Under the pieces are notes generated by a model. That model was not told the origin of the DNA, ran no database searches, and saw only the letters and a list, made by a program, of their open reading frames with translations. From Acidiferrobacterales bacterium (lineage in GTDB: Bacteria; Pseudomonadota; Gammaproteobacteria; Arenicellales; JAJDZL01), in assembly GCA_028820695.1 (NCBI GenBank), contig JAPPIB010000020.1, forward strand, positions 1-64,000: a DNA stretch of 64,000 nt. The letters run 5' to 3'. The first letter of the stretch is position 1. Each line of letters begins with the position of its first letter. A program made the position numbers and the translations under genes. Below, one piece after another: positions 17,244 through 25,271 of this stretch.

Positions 17244-17979
17244 TGGTTGATGACTCGGGATGTACCAGTTGATGCATAAGGTCCGCGTAAGCATTGCTCA
17301 CGTTGACGTCGGACAGCTGTCGCGGTGGCGAGCCCGGAGGCTCGATGCGATGCGCCACCGTCGCGGGGCGTCCGCTCAAGACGTAGATGAAGTCGGCCAT
17401 GCGGACCGCCTCAAGAGGATCGTGCGTCACAAGCAACGTCGTTGTCTTGGTGAGCATTGTGCATGCCAGGTCCTGCAGCTGATAGCGGGTCGTCGCATCC
17501 AGCCCTGAGAATGGCTCGTCCAGCAGGTTGACTGCTCGGTCCTCGATCAGGGTTCTCGCCAGCGCGACTCTCTGACGCATTCCGCCAGAAAGTTCATGCG
17601 GATAGCGTTCATCCACACCGCTGAGCTCGACTTTCTCGAGCAGCTGTCTCGCCAGCTCAACTCGCCTGTTGCCGTTCTCACCGCGCAGAAACGATCCGAT
17701 CATTACATTGTCAATCACTTTCAGCCATGGCAGCAGCAGGTCCTGCTGGGCCATCCACGCAATCCGGCCGTTGAGCGGGCTGTCATCACTCGCAACGACC
17801 GATCCGGTTGCGATGTCGGGAGACATCAATCCTGCGATAAAACGCAACAAGGTCGATTTACCGGAACCGCTTTTCCCGAGCAGGCAGATCAGTTTTCCCG
17901 ATTCTAGAGTCAATCTGAAGTCGTCGAAGATGCGCTCCTCGCCATAGTTGAGGCTGACCCGGACTGAAACGGAAATCAT
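17233..17979 (-). CDS. thiZ: ThiZ-like ABC transporter ATP-binding protein
   Basis: A 248-residue ATPase that powers the ThiXYZ importer. It has Walker A GKSGSGKST (near 35-43), Q-loop WMAQQDLLLPW, signature LSGGMRQRVALAR, Walker B VNLLDEPFSGLD and the switch His in LLVTHD. ATG 17979 is the start because the upstream 50 residues of open frame lie in dctP sequence and do not look like an ABC protein. It sits between the TRAP binding-protein gene (13 bp gap) and thiX. Confidence 0.92.
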   Translation of the reverse strand: MISVSVRVSLNYGEERIFDDFRLTLESGKLICLLGKSGSGKSTLLRFIAGLMSPDIATGSVVASDDSPLNGRIAWMAQQDLLLPWLKVIDNVMIGSFLRGENGNRRVELARQLLEKVELSGVDERYPHELSGGMRQRVALARTLIEDRAVNLLDEPFSGLDATTRYQLQDLACTMLTKTTTLLVTHDPLEAVRMADFIYVLSGRPATVAHRIEPPGSPPRQLSDVNVSNAYADLMHQLVHPESSTNVV

Positions 17980-17992
17980 GGATCTGCACAGA

Positions 17993-19060
17993 TCAGGCGG
18001 AGCGTGCCCTGAGAAATGGCAGGCTTGAGACTCTCGACCATTCAATCTGGGTATTCTTTGTCTCCCTGAATGAGCGGGTGATTCTGTTTGTGATGTCATC
18101 GTGTTGCGCAAGGTCATCCAAAACCTCATCCGCCGCCTTGCTGGCCGCTGACATCACATCATCCGGAAATTGGAAGACTTGTGTTCCATGCTCGGAGATC
18201 AGCTTGTGCAGCGCCTCGGGGTTGGACCTGTCGATTTCCGTAAGGCTGTATGCGTGCTCGGCAATGCATGCGGTATTGATGATTTGCTTGATGTCATCCG
18301 GCATGCCTTGCCATAGCTCCCTATTGACCACGAACTCCCCAGCCCCATTCGGCTCATGGAATCCGGGGCCATAGTAGTATGGTGCGCTCTTGTAAAACCC
18401 CATGGCCAGGTCCGACCAGGGTCCGAGCCACTCGGCCGCATCGACTGTACCCAAGTGCAGTGCCGGTCCGATTTCGGGTGGCGGAAGGGTTACCGCGACG
18501 GCGCCGATCCGTCGGAACACCTCACCACCCAATCCCGGTACCCTGTATCTGAGTCCCGCGATATCGTCAAGGGAGTTGATCTTTTTCTTGAACCAGCCGC
18601 CCATTCCGATACTGGTGTTGGATGCCAGAAACGGCTTCACATTGAACGGGGCATACAGTTCGTCCCAAAGTTGCTGTCCTCCATTGTGGTAGATCCATAC
18701 CATGTGTTCCTGAGGGGTCAGTCCGAAAGGAACAGCTGTAAAAAAAGCGCTGGCGCGCATTTTGCCCTGCCAGAAGAAAGAAGCGCTGTGTCCGAAATCG
18801 GCAGTCCCGGACCCGACTGCATCAAGGACCTCAAACGGACCGACCAGTTCACCGGCAGCGAAAATCTTGATCCTGACTCGTCCGGCACTGAGGGTTTCTA
18901 TTCTGCGGGCCAGTCGTTCCGCGGTAGCGCCTGCGCCGGGACTGTTCTTGATCCACGACATGGCCATGCGATATTCCTGTTTGTCGGCATGGCTGATACC
19001 GGGAGCCACGGCAGCGGCTACACCGGCACCAGCCCCCTTAAGAAAATTTCGACGTTGCAT
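17993..19060 (-). CDS. TRAP-type (DctP-family) substrate-binding protein inside the thi operon
   Basis: The 355-residue protein has a twin-arginine signal peptide (RRNFLKG at 3-9, then an Ala/Val-rich core) and the DctP-family body, with RLARRIETLSAGRVRIKIF, GPFEVLDAVGSGTADFGH and SNTSIGMGGWFKKKINSLDDIAGLRYR-like segments split across 30-190. DctP proteins bind carboxylates for DctQM permeases, but no TRAP permease is adjacent; its neighbours are thiD (10 bp away) and thiZXY. The TPP-riboswitch context suggests it binds a thiamine precursor or a keto-acid-like thiazole fragment, which is inference. It may work with distant or orphan QM subunits. Confidence 0.85.
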   Translation of the reverse strand: MQRRNFLKGAGAGVAAAVAPGISHADKQEYRMAMSWIKNSPGAGATAERLARRIETLSAGRVRIKIFAAGELVGPFEVLDAVGSGTADFGHSASFFWQGKMRASAFFTAVPFGLTPQEHMVWIYHNGGQQLWDELYAPFNVKPFLASNTSIGMGGWFKKKINSLDDIAGLRYRVPGLGGEVFRRIGAVAVTLPPPEIGPALHLGTVDAAEWLGPWSDLAMGFYKSAPYYYGPGFHEPNGAGEFVVNRELWQGMPDDIKQIINTACIAEHAYSLTEIDRSNPEALHKLISEHGTQVFQFPDDVMSAASKAADEVLDDLAQHDDITNRITRSFRETKNTQIEWSRVSSLPFLRARSA

Positions 19061-19070
19061 GATGTTTCAC

Positions 19071-19877
19071 CTAGTTCCATTGATGATGAAAGTGATGGAT
19101 CGGACCGTGGCCGGTACCGACGTCCAGTACGTCGGCACAGGCGATTGCCTGGCTGATGTACTGCTTGGCAATGAATACTGCCGATTCCATACCCTGCTTT
19201 TTTGCAAGTTCGGCGCAGATCGCTGATGACAGCGAACATCCGGTACCGTGAGTATTTCTGGTGTCGACTCGCGGGCTCGACATGTACCTGAAATTGTTGC
19301 CGTCAAAATAAAGGTCGGTACTCTCTGCAGTGTCATGATCGTGTCCGCCCTTGAGCAGAATCGAGCCGCAACCGAGGGACAGCAGCCGCTCGGTTGCGGC
19401 CTCCTTGTTGGTGTAGACAAATTCTTCCTTGCGTCTGAGCAGCCGGGCGGCTTCCGGAATATTGGGTGTGATGATCGATGCGATTGGAATCAGCATCGAT
19501 TTCAGAGCATCAATGGCGTCATCGTGCAGGAGCGGGTCGCCACTTTTGGCGACCATGACGGGGTCCAGCACAATGTGACCGATTGAATGGCGTTCAAGTG
19601 CCTGTGCGACGGTCTGAATTACATCAGTGCGATGAAGCATGCCGATTTTTGCGGCGCGGACGTTCAGGTCACTGCACACCGCATCAATCTGCTCGGCGAT
19701 GAATGCCGGGTCCACGTCGTGAACGGCGGTGACACCGGTTGTGTTCTGGGCAGTCAGTGCAGTGATTACACTGGCACTGTAGACCCCGAGCGCGGACATG
19801 GTCTTGATATCCGCTTGTATTCCGGCGCCACCGCCGCTGTCTGAACCTGCGATGGTCAGTGCAATCGGTATTGTCAT
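19071..19877 (-). CDS. thiD: Hydroxymethylpyrimidine/phosphomethylpyrimidine kinase
   Basis: ThiD phosphorylates hydroxymethylpyrimidine twice to give HMP-PP for thiamine phosphate synthesis. The 268-residue ribokinase-fold protein has TIAGSDSGGGAGIQAD (near 8-23), SASVITALTAQNT, VLDPVMVAKSGD, LLKGGHD and the anion-hole motif HGTGCSLSSAI near the C terminus. Its start overlaps the thiE stop by 4 bp, indicating translational coupling within the riboswitch-controlled operon. Confidence 0.95.
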   Translation of the reverse strand: MTIPIALTIAGSDSGGGAGIQADIKTMSALGVYSASVITALTAQNTTGVTAVHDVDPAFIAEQIDAVCSDLNVRAAKIGMLHRTDVIQTVAQALERHSIGHIVLDPVMVAKSGDPLLHDDAIDALKSMLIPIASIITPNIPEAARLLRRKEEFVYTNKEAATERLLSLGCGSILLKGGHDHDTAESTDLYFDGNNFRYMSSPRVDTRNTHGTGCSLSSAICAELAKKQGMESAVFIAKQYISQAIACADVLDVGTGHGPIHHFHHQWN

Positions 19878-20599
19878 TCTGTCCTCATCCTGTTTTTGTA
19901 TCGATCGATTAGAATCTTGAATTGCTGTGCCGCCAAGTGTGGATTGTGCGACTCGCAGATTGCGGAGACGACGGCAACCCCGTCAACTGCGCATTCCAGA
20001 ACCGACTCAAGGTTGCGAGTTGTGATTCCACTGATGGCGATGATTGGAAGTTGCGGGTCCCGCGAGCGCAACAGACTCACAATCTCCTCCAGCCTGTCGA
20101 GCCCGATGGGCGGGTCCGGGTTGATCTTGCTGTGTGTGCGGAACACGCCGCCGACGCTGATGTAGTCAAGCAAATGAACCGGAGCGCTTTGCGCCTCGCT
20201 CACCGAGCGAACTGTGAGTCCGATGCAGGCGTCCTCTCCCAGCATTGCCCGGGCGGCATCAACCGCCATGTCTTCCTGGCCAAGATGCACGGCATTCACG
20301 CCGGTCGAGGCGGCAATGTGAACACTGTCATTGACAAACACAGGAATGTTCAGGGAGCCCAACGCGTCGACAACGCCTGTCACCAGCTCGGCAAGTTTCT
20401 CAGGGCCCATGGTTTTGGATCTGAGCTGAATCGCGCTGACCCCACCCGTGACAGCTGCGATGACCGTCTGTTCGACACTATTATGGATGCACTGCTCAGG
20501 GTTGATGACAAGGTAGAGCGTCGGGTCGAACTTTCCGATCCGAACCGGTTGTGCGTGACGGCGTGTTGCGGTCTGGGCTTTATCGGATGGATTCGGCAT
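19874..20599 (-). CDS. thiE: Thiamine-phosphate synthase
   Basis: ThiE joins HMP-PP and thiazole phosphate to thiamine phosphate. The product of about 241 residues has LYLVINPEQC, IQLRSKTM, VFVNDSVHIAASTGVNAVHLGQEDM, ISVGGVFRTHSK (usual form GPIFPTxTK) and AISGITTRN, all TIM-barrel landmarks of the family. ATG 20599 is chosen because the family homology begins a little after it; the longer frame to 20704 would overlap thiM by 125 bp. With this start it overlaps thiM by 20 bp. Confidence 0.93.
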   Translation of the reverse strand: MPNPSDKAQTATRRHAQPVRIGKFDPTLYLVINPEQCIHNSVEQTVIAAVTGGVSAIQLRSKTMGPEKLAELVTGVVDALGSLNIPVFVNDSVHIAASTGVNAVHLGQEDMAVDAARAMLGEDACIGLTVRSVSEAQSAPVHLLDYISVGGVFRTHSKINPDPPIGLDRLEEIVSLLRSRDPQLPIIAISGITTRNLESVLECAVDGVAVVSAICESHNPHLAAQQFKILIDRYKNRMRTE

Positions 20600-21320
20600 G
20601 AATGCAATCAAGAAAGTTTCCGGCATAGGTTCCTGGACCATGCGATACCTGAGCGGCCGTCTGTCCGATCGAGCCATAAGTCTGTGCGATTTCAACTGCA
20701 GCATCGAACGGGTCTTGCCTGACCGTCAGGGAAGCCGCGAGCAGTGCTGAAAAAGCGCAACCCAACCCGGTGACGCTCTCCATCCACGGATGCCCACTGG
20801 TGATCTCGCGGGTGCGATTGTCCGAGATTACATGGTCGAACTCCCCGGTTGTCATCACAACGATCGAATGTTCCCGTGCGAGTTCCTCGCGGGTCAGGTC
20901 CATACTGCGGCAGATTGAGTCAATCTCAGCTGAGTTGCCGCGAAGTGCACTGGGTCGGTTTTTGATAAGTCCCGTACAGAAGTCCAGTCGGGATTGTGAA
21001 CGGTCGCACAATGTCGGGTCCAGTACCCATGGAATTTGCTTGTCTGAAGCTGTGTCTGAAGCGATCATGATCGCCCTGCACTTGGATTGTGTGAGCATTC
21101 CAAGATTGATACTGAGCGCATCGGACGAGTTCGTGAATTGCGCGACCTCGTGAGGGTCGTGAGTCATACAAGGAGAAGCTCCGCACGCCAATAGAACATT
21201 TGCGGTCAATGAGACTGCAGCTTCATTGACGATGCAATGGACTCGCGGATGCAATGCACGGATTTGTGCGAGCGGGTTTGAGCACGCCGAAGACTCGAAT
21301 TTGTCAGCAGTATCGGTCAT
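20580..21320 (-). CDS. thiM: Hydroxyethylthiazole kinase
   Basis: ThiM phosphorylates 4-methyl-5-(2-hydroxyethyl)thiazole to the form used by ThiE. The 246-residue protein has VHCIVNEAAVSLTANVLLACGASP near its start (family form VHxITNxV..NxxANxxLAxGxSP), WVLDPTLCD, RGNSAEI and the catalytic segment VTGLGCAFSALLAASL. The start at 21320 is preceded by GAGG; GTG 21329 is an alternative. It is the first gene of the operon and follows the TPP riboswitch by about 77 nt. Confidence 0.92.
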   Translation of the reverse strand: MTDTADKFESSACSNPLAQIRALHPRVHCIVNEAAVSLTANVLLACGASPCMTHDPHEVAQFTNSSDALSINLGMLTQSKCRAIMIASDTASDKQIPWVLDPTLCDRSQSRLDFCTGLIKNRPSALRGNSAEIDSICRSMDLTREELAREHSIVVMTTGEFDHVISDNRTREITSGHPWMESVTGLGCAFSALLAASLTVRQDPFDAAVEIAQTYGSIGQTAAQVSHGPGTYAGNFLDCIHAESIR

Positions 21321-21372
21321 TAACCTCACTCGCCGAAATACCTTACAATACGGCGAAAGAGAAGTTATGTCC

Positions 21373-21392
21373 GGCTGGTGAAGCCCTCAGCC
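21373..21392 (-). promoter_or_regulatory. Small hairpin between TPP riboswitch and thiM
   Basis: GGCTG (21388-21392 read on the minus strand) and CAGCC (21373-21377) can pair across a 10-nt loop just 3' of the riboswitch aptamer. No T-run follows, so it is more likely part of a translational expression platform than a terminator. Confidence 0.35.
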
Positions 21393-21397
21393 ATCCT

Positions 21398-21480
21398 GAT
21401 TCCCTACGCCAGCATAATCTGGATCAGGTTCAACGGGTTGGTAGATTCCAACGTCTCAGCCCTTGCGGGCACCCCGTCAA
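21398..21480 (-). promoter_or_regulatory. TPP (THI-element) riboswitch
   Basis: Read on the minus strand the element begins ACGGGGTGCCC, continues through GGGCTGAGA, then ACCCGTTGAACCTGATCC and GATTATGCTGGCGTAGGGA. These are the conserved P1/J3-2, CUGAGA pyrimidine sensor and GAACCUGAUC helper-sensor blocks of the thiamine pyrophosphate aptamer. It lies in the leader of thiM-thiE-thiD-dctP-thiZXY, so TPP should repress both synthesis and precursor uptake. Confidence 0.97.
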
Positions 21481-21492
21481 GATGTAAGGACT

Positions 21493-21501
21493 ATTTTAGC
21501 A
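21493..21501 (-). promoter_or_regulatory. Extended -10 promoter of the thi operon
   Basis: The minus strand reads TGCTAAAAT (21501 down to 21493), an extended -10 element. Transcription would begin near 21486, a few nucleotides before the 5' edge of the riboswitch, as expected for a leader riboswitch. It lies only about 20 bp from the divergent enolase-superfamily gene. Confidence 0.6.
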
Positions 21502-21522
21502 CTGAGTTTCGAGTCTGCGCAG

Positions 21523-22620
21523 ATGAAAATCAACTCGATTGAGACATTCAACGATGAATACATCGGCTTCGTCAAAGTGACGGCTGATAGCGGAGATTTT
21601 GGCTGGGGCCAGGTTTCTCCCTACAACGCCGATATTACATGTCAGGTTCTTCATCGTCAGGTCGCGCGATGGGCGATCGGATCACAGTGTGACGATCTTG
21701 ATGATCTGGAAAGTCGAATCTACGAACGCGAGCACAAGTTTCCGGGAACCTATATGAATCGTGCGATGGCGGGTCTGGACACCGCGTTATGGGACATGCG
21801 CGGGCGGATCGAACGCAAACCGGTTGTTGAATTGCTCGGTGGTCATGCCGGAAAGCTTCGCGTCTACGGCTCATCCATGCGTCGTGACATTACCCCTCAG
21901 CGGGAACTGGAACGATTGCAGCGTCTGCGTGACGAGTATGGATATGATGCCTTCAAGTTTCGTGTTGCCGCAGAGTGCGGTCGAGATGTTGACGAGTGGC
22001 CGGGTCGCACTGAGATGATTGTGCCGACCATTCGTCGTGGAATCGGTGATGATGTTGCCTTGCTGGTTGACGCGAACAGCGGATTTTCCGCCGAACGTGC
22101 GATCTCGGTTGGCAAGATGCTTCAGGACAACGATGTCTGTCACTTCGAGGAACCGTGTCCATATTGGGAGTTTGAACAGACACGGCGGGTCACCGAAGCG
22201 CTTGAATTGGATGTCACCGGTGGTGAGCAGGATTGCTATCTGCCGGCTTGGCGCAGGATGATTGACATGCGTGCGGTGAATATTGTTCAGCCCGATGTGT
22301 GTTATGTCGGCGGAATTACGCGCGCACTCAAGGTGGCGCGCATGGCGCAGGACGCCGGGCTGCCAGTCACCCCTCATGCGGCAAATCTGTCAATGGTGAC
22401 GGTGTTTACCATGCATCTGCTTGCGGCACTTGTCAATGCAGGCAAGTATCTGGAGTTCTCGATCGAGGATGAAACGTACTATCCGTGGCAGCAGGGGTTG
22501 TTTCGGAATCCACCGTTTGATGTGGAAGATGGCAAGGTCACCATCCCGTCCGATCCGGGTTGGGGTGTCGAGATCGAGCCGCGTTGGCTGGATGGCGCCA
22601 ACTATATCGCCACCGACTGA
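21523..22620 (+). CDS. Mandelate racemase/muconate lactonizing (enolase superfamily) enzyme
   Basis: Enolase-superfamily enzymes abstract a proton alpha to a carboxylate with a Mg-stabilised enediolate, typically as acid-sugar dehydratases or racemases. The 365-residue protein shows the capping domain (1-115) and a barrel with FKFRV (Lys145-x-Arg147), metal ligands Asp183 (LVDANSGF), Glu209 (FEEP) and Glu235 (GGEQD), and His285 (TPHAA). The Lys-x-Arg form and the C-terminal His are like sugar-acid dehydratases of the mandelate racemase subgroup. The start at 21523 avoids running into the riboswitch. It diverges tightly from the thi promoter but no thiamine role is evident. Confidence 0.87.
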   Translation: MKINSIETFNDEYIGFVKVTADSGDFGWGQVSPYNADITCQVLHRQVARWAIGSQCDDLDDLESRIYEREHKFPGTYMNRAMAGLDTALWDMRGRIERKPVVELLGGHAGKLRVYGSSMRRDITPQRELERLQRLRDEYGYDAFKFRVAAECGRDVDEWPGRTEMIVPTIRRGIGDDVALLVDANSGFSAERAISVGKMLQDNDVCHFEEPCPYWEFEQTRRVTEALELDVTGGEQDCYLPAWRRMIDMRAVNIVQPDVCYVGGITRALKVARMAQDAGLPVTPHAANLSMVTVFTMHLLAALVNAGKYLEFSIEDETYYPWQQGLFRNPPFDVEDGKVTIPSDPGWGVEIEPRWLDGANYIATD

Positions 22621-22629
22621 GAAGCGCGA

Positions 22630-23313
22630 TTATTCTGTCTCCAGGCACATCTGCCAGAATCCAGTTTCCAGAATCGTAGCCTGGCGGTAGGTTTCGACCA
22701 GTTGCTTGAACCGCGAATTTCCTCCCCGCTCGACGCTGATCCGCTCCAGGTTGCTGATTGAGCGGATTGCGAGTGCCTGATATTCCTCGCTGGCGTACAT
22801 CTCGACCCACTCGCGATATGGATTTTGTGCCAGGGTAGAGGAATAGTCGAGTTGCAGGCGAACACCGATCTCGGCGTAACCGACAACACACGGCATCAGG
22901 GCGATATACAGGTCCAGCAGGTCACCACTTTGACCCTTGTCCAGGACATATCTCGTATAGGCCAGGTTTTCCTGGTATTCGGGCGCGCTCTCGAGTTCGG
23001 ATTGGGTTACTCCGAACTGTTCGCTGAATCGGACATGCAAATCCATTTCGACATTGAGTGTGGAGTGCAGGATTTCGGATGCCCACTGCATGTCGCGTAA
23101 GCTGGTCGACTTGTAGGCGGCAAGCGCCCAGGCGCGGCAAAAGTGTATGAGAAACACATAATCCTGCTCAAGGTAAAGGCGAAATGATTCCATCGGCAGT
23201 GAACCGTCACCGACTCTCTCAACGAATTCGTGATGACAGTAATCCTTCCATTCGCTGGAACAGGCTTGTTTCAGACGGTCGAAAATGGATGTTCCATAGT
23301 TTTGTCTTTGCAT
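22630..23313 (-). CDS. tenA: Aminopyrimidine aminohydrolase (thiaminase II)
   Basis: TenA hydrolyses aminomethyl-pyrimidine breakdown products of thiamine to hydroxymethylpyrimidine, which ThiD then phosphorylates. The 227-residue all-helical protein has FRLYLEQDYVFLIHFCRAWALA (44-65 region) and the nucleophile Cys142 in LMPCVVGYAEIG, plus a C-terminal acidic helix region. It converges on the enolase-superfamily gene with a 9-bp gap. No TPP riboswitch is visible upstream of it, unlike the neighbouring operon, so it is probably regulated separately while completing a salvage route with ThiXYZ and ThiD. Confidence 0.93.
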   Translation of the reverse strand: MQRQNYGTSIFDRLKQACSSEWKDYCHHEFVERVGDGSLPMESFRLYLEQDYVFLIHFCRAWALAAYKSTSLRDMQWASEILHSTLNVEMDLHVRFSEQFGVTQSELESAPEYQENLAYTRYVLDKGQSGDLLDLYIALMPCVVGYAEIGVRLQLDYSSTLAQNPYREWVEMYASEEYQALAIRSISNLERISVERGGNSRFKQLVETYRQATILETGFWQMCLETE

Positions 23314-23461
23314 AAATCAGGCCTCTGCAAGGGCGTTGACCGGTCAGTTGCCGGGTGCCAATGATTGAATAATCGAGCCTATTCTACACGAACACGGATA
23401 GGTAAGACCTGACCAACTCAACGGACCATGGTCAGCGAGATGGAACTAATGAGGAACACCA

Positions 23462-23970
23462 ATGAAACTGAACGCCTGCGGACAGAGGCTCGGCAAGGGG
23501 AACCGGCTTGCCTGGCACTATCGACGGCCTGCTGGCCCATCATCTGCCCTGTGTACGGGTGAGCCGGCAGAAATTAATTTTCCAGCCGCTGAGGGCGCAG
23601 CACCGCTTCAGACCGAAACCCTTTCGCAAGCGGTGTTCCGGTGCGGACGTTCAATTGATTGCACCAGTGGAGTCGAGACTCTCGAGACTTACAATGACAC
23701 CGGCCTTAACCGTCACCTGCACACCGGTATTGAAACGCGTGACACCAGCTGTCAGACGTTCTCGATTCACCCCGACCAACCGAATTCTGCGGTTGGAACG
23801 TGTACCTGGTGGAAGCGCTGCGCAAGGCAGGGCTGGCGCGCGGATGTTGAAGCCTCGGTTGAAGTGCGAGCCGGCGAATCAATTTGGACGATTGGGGCGA
23901 CACTCAAGGCCAGTGATGCAGACGGCGTCGTTGCCGAAAAACCATAATCTGAGCGTATGCAGAGGGACTT
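23462..23970 (+). pseudogene. Decayed C-terminal fragment resembling a CocE/NonD (X-Pro dipeptidyl-peptidase) hydrolase
   Basis: An open frame of 161 codons contains a stretch (IHPDQPNSA, then WRADVEASVEVRAGESI and IGATLKASDADGVVAEK) whose pattern matches the C-terminal beta-jelly-roll (PepX_C) of CocE/NonD esterases, where the order DDPLSA, WxxRVE and LxAxxGD is usual. The N-terminal catalytic domain is absent and the segments lie in awkward context, with no ribosome-binding site. I read it as a remnant. The match is by eye, so the family is tentative. Confidence 0.35.
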
Positions 23971-24146
23971 AACTTGAGCATCAGGGGTTCGGCCGGGAAC
24001 ACGCACCCGGATCATGTTCAATGTGCCGCGACTGAAACAGAACCTGGCCCGCTTTTGTCAAGACGGTTGAATTTCACTTGTTGAACTGAGTAACATAGCC
24101 TTTTTATTTGCTTACTGAGTGAAAGTAATTTACGGAGGATAATCCA

Positions 24147-25121
24147 TTGAAAACTTCAATGAAAAAGATGTTTACGGGCATACTGCCGCTGTTTTTTTTC
24201 GGTTTGGTCTCGGGTTCCGCGATCGCCGACAGCAGTGAACCCATTAAGATTCCGATCAAGAACTGGTCAAGTCAGATTGTAATGGCGCACGTGATTGGTG
24301 GTATTTTTGAGAGTATCGGCAATACCGTGGAGTACGTCCCTGTCGATAACCAGGCAAGTTTTGAAGCGGTTCGGACCGGTGACCTGACGCTTGTGCACGA
24401 AGTGTGGCAATCGACGATGCAGAACGCCTACTACGCTGCGATGGAAAAAGGCGGCCTGATTGATGCCGGAACTCACGCAGCAGAAACCCTAGAAGAAATG
24501 GGCGTTCCAAACTGGGTAATCGAGAAGGATTTATGCCCGGGCCTGCCGAGTTGGGAGGCACTGAAAGACTGCTATGAAAATTTTGCCACACCGGATTCAG
24601 ACGGCAAGGGCCGGTGGTTGGAAGGCCCGCAAAGCTGGCACGGAGATGTCATGCCGAACCGCCTCAAGGGATTAGGCCTCGATGACACCTGGGTGGTCAA
24701 GTTCGCAGGGGCAGCGGATGCACTTTGGGCAGAACTCAAGGCTGCTGAGAAAGAAGGCCGGGGCACGATCATTTTCAACTGGTCACCAAACTTCACCGAT
24801 GCTGCAGGCTTCACTTTCATTGAATTTCCACCATATTACGACGGTTGCAGAATTGTCGATGGCGGTGATGTGACCACCACAGGTTGCGGCTCCCCCACTG
24901 GATGGCTCAAGAAAGGCGCCAACTACCGGTTTCCCAGGTCGCACCCCAACGCTTACACCATTTTCACCAAGTTGTCTTTCACCACACCGCAGATCGGTTC
25001 CATGGCAGCGCTGGTTGATGTTGAAGGCATGACACATAAGGATGCAGGTGCCAAGTGGCTCATGGACAACGAAGATGTCTGGAAGCCGTGGACGGAATCC
25101 GTGCTTGGCGAATCCAACTGA
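24147..25121 (+). CDS. Glycine betaine/proline-type ABC substrate-binding protein (OpuAC family)
   Basis: This 324-residue periplasmic protein has a signal peptide (about 1-27, ending GSAIA) and an OpuAC body, with IPIKNWSSQIVMAHVIGGIFE at the front and VWQSTMQNAYYAA in the first lobe; Trp residues at this type of site form the cage for quaternary ammonium groups. It most likely binds glycine betaine, choline or a related methylated compound. The start is TTG 24147, because GGAGG lies 8 nt upstream; the ATG at 24159 is too far from it. First gene of a three-gene importer operon. Confidence 0.9.
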   Translation: MKTSMKKMFTGILPLFFFGLVSGSAIADSSEPIKIPIKNWSSQIVMAHVIGGIFESIGNTVEYVPVDNQASFEAVRTGDLTLVHEVWQSTMQNAYYAAMEKGGLIDAGTHAAETLEEMGVPNWVIEKDLCPGLPSWEALKDCYENFATPDSDGKGRWLEGPQSWHGDVMPNRLKGLGLDDTWVVKFAGAADALWAELKAAEKEGRGTIIFNWSPNFTDAAGFTFIEFPPYYDGCRIVDGGDVTTTGCGSPTGWLKKGANYRFPRSHPNAYTIFTKLSFTTPQIGSMAALVDVEGMTHKDAGAKWLMDNEDVWKPWTESVLGESN

Positions 25122-25172
25122 TCAGGCAAGTGTTCATCAAATGGCTGACTTTGGTGACTTGATTTGGAACCT

Positions 25173-25199
25173 GGCTCCTCCCTGCCTCAGGGAGGAGCC
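25173..25199 (+). promoter_or_regulatory. Perfect 12-bp hairpin between binding-protein and ATPase genes
   Basis: GGCTCCTCCCTG (25173-25184), loop CCT, then CAGGGAGGAGCC (25188-25199) form a perfect GC-rich stem. There is no T-run, so it is unlikely to be a full terminator. Such hairpins after binding-protein genes protect the upstream mRNA and raise the ratio of binding protein to membrane components. Confidence 0.7.
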
Positions 25200-25271
25200 T
25201 GTATGAAAATTCCCGCGATGATCAGCCTGATCCCTTTTGAAAGAAAGATGTTCGCAACCGGCACTTGATTT

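Noticed and set aside
16612-17279. Long antisense open frames inside thiX
   Set aside because: They are complements of the permease gene and encode no recognisable domain.
18356-19156. Open frame of 266 codons opposite the TRAP binding-protein gene
   Set aside because: Antisense shadow of a clear DctP-family gene.
23970-24030. Weak resemblance to a second TPP riboswitch (CCCGGATCATGTTCAA)
   Set aside because: Only a few bases of the conserved GAACCUGAUC core match, and the CUGAGA sensor block is missing.
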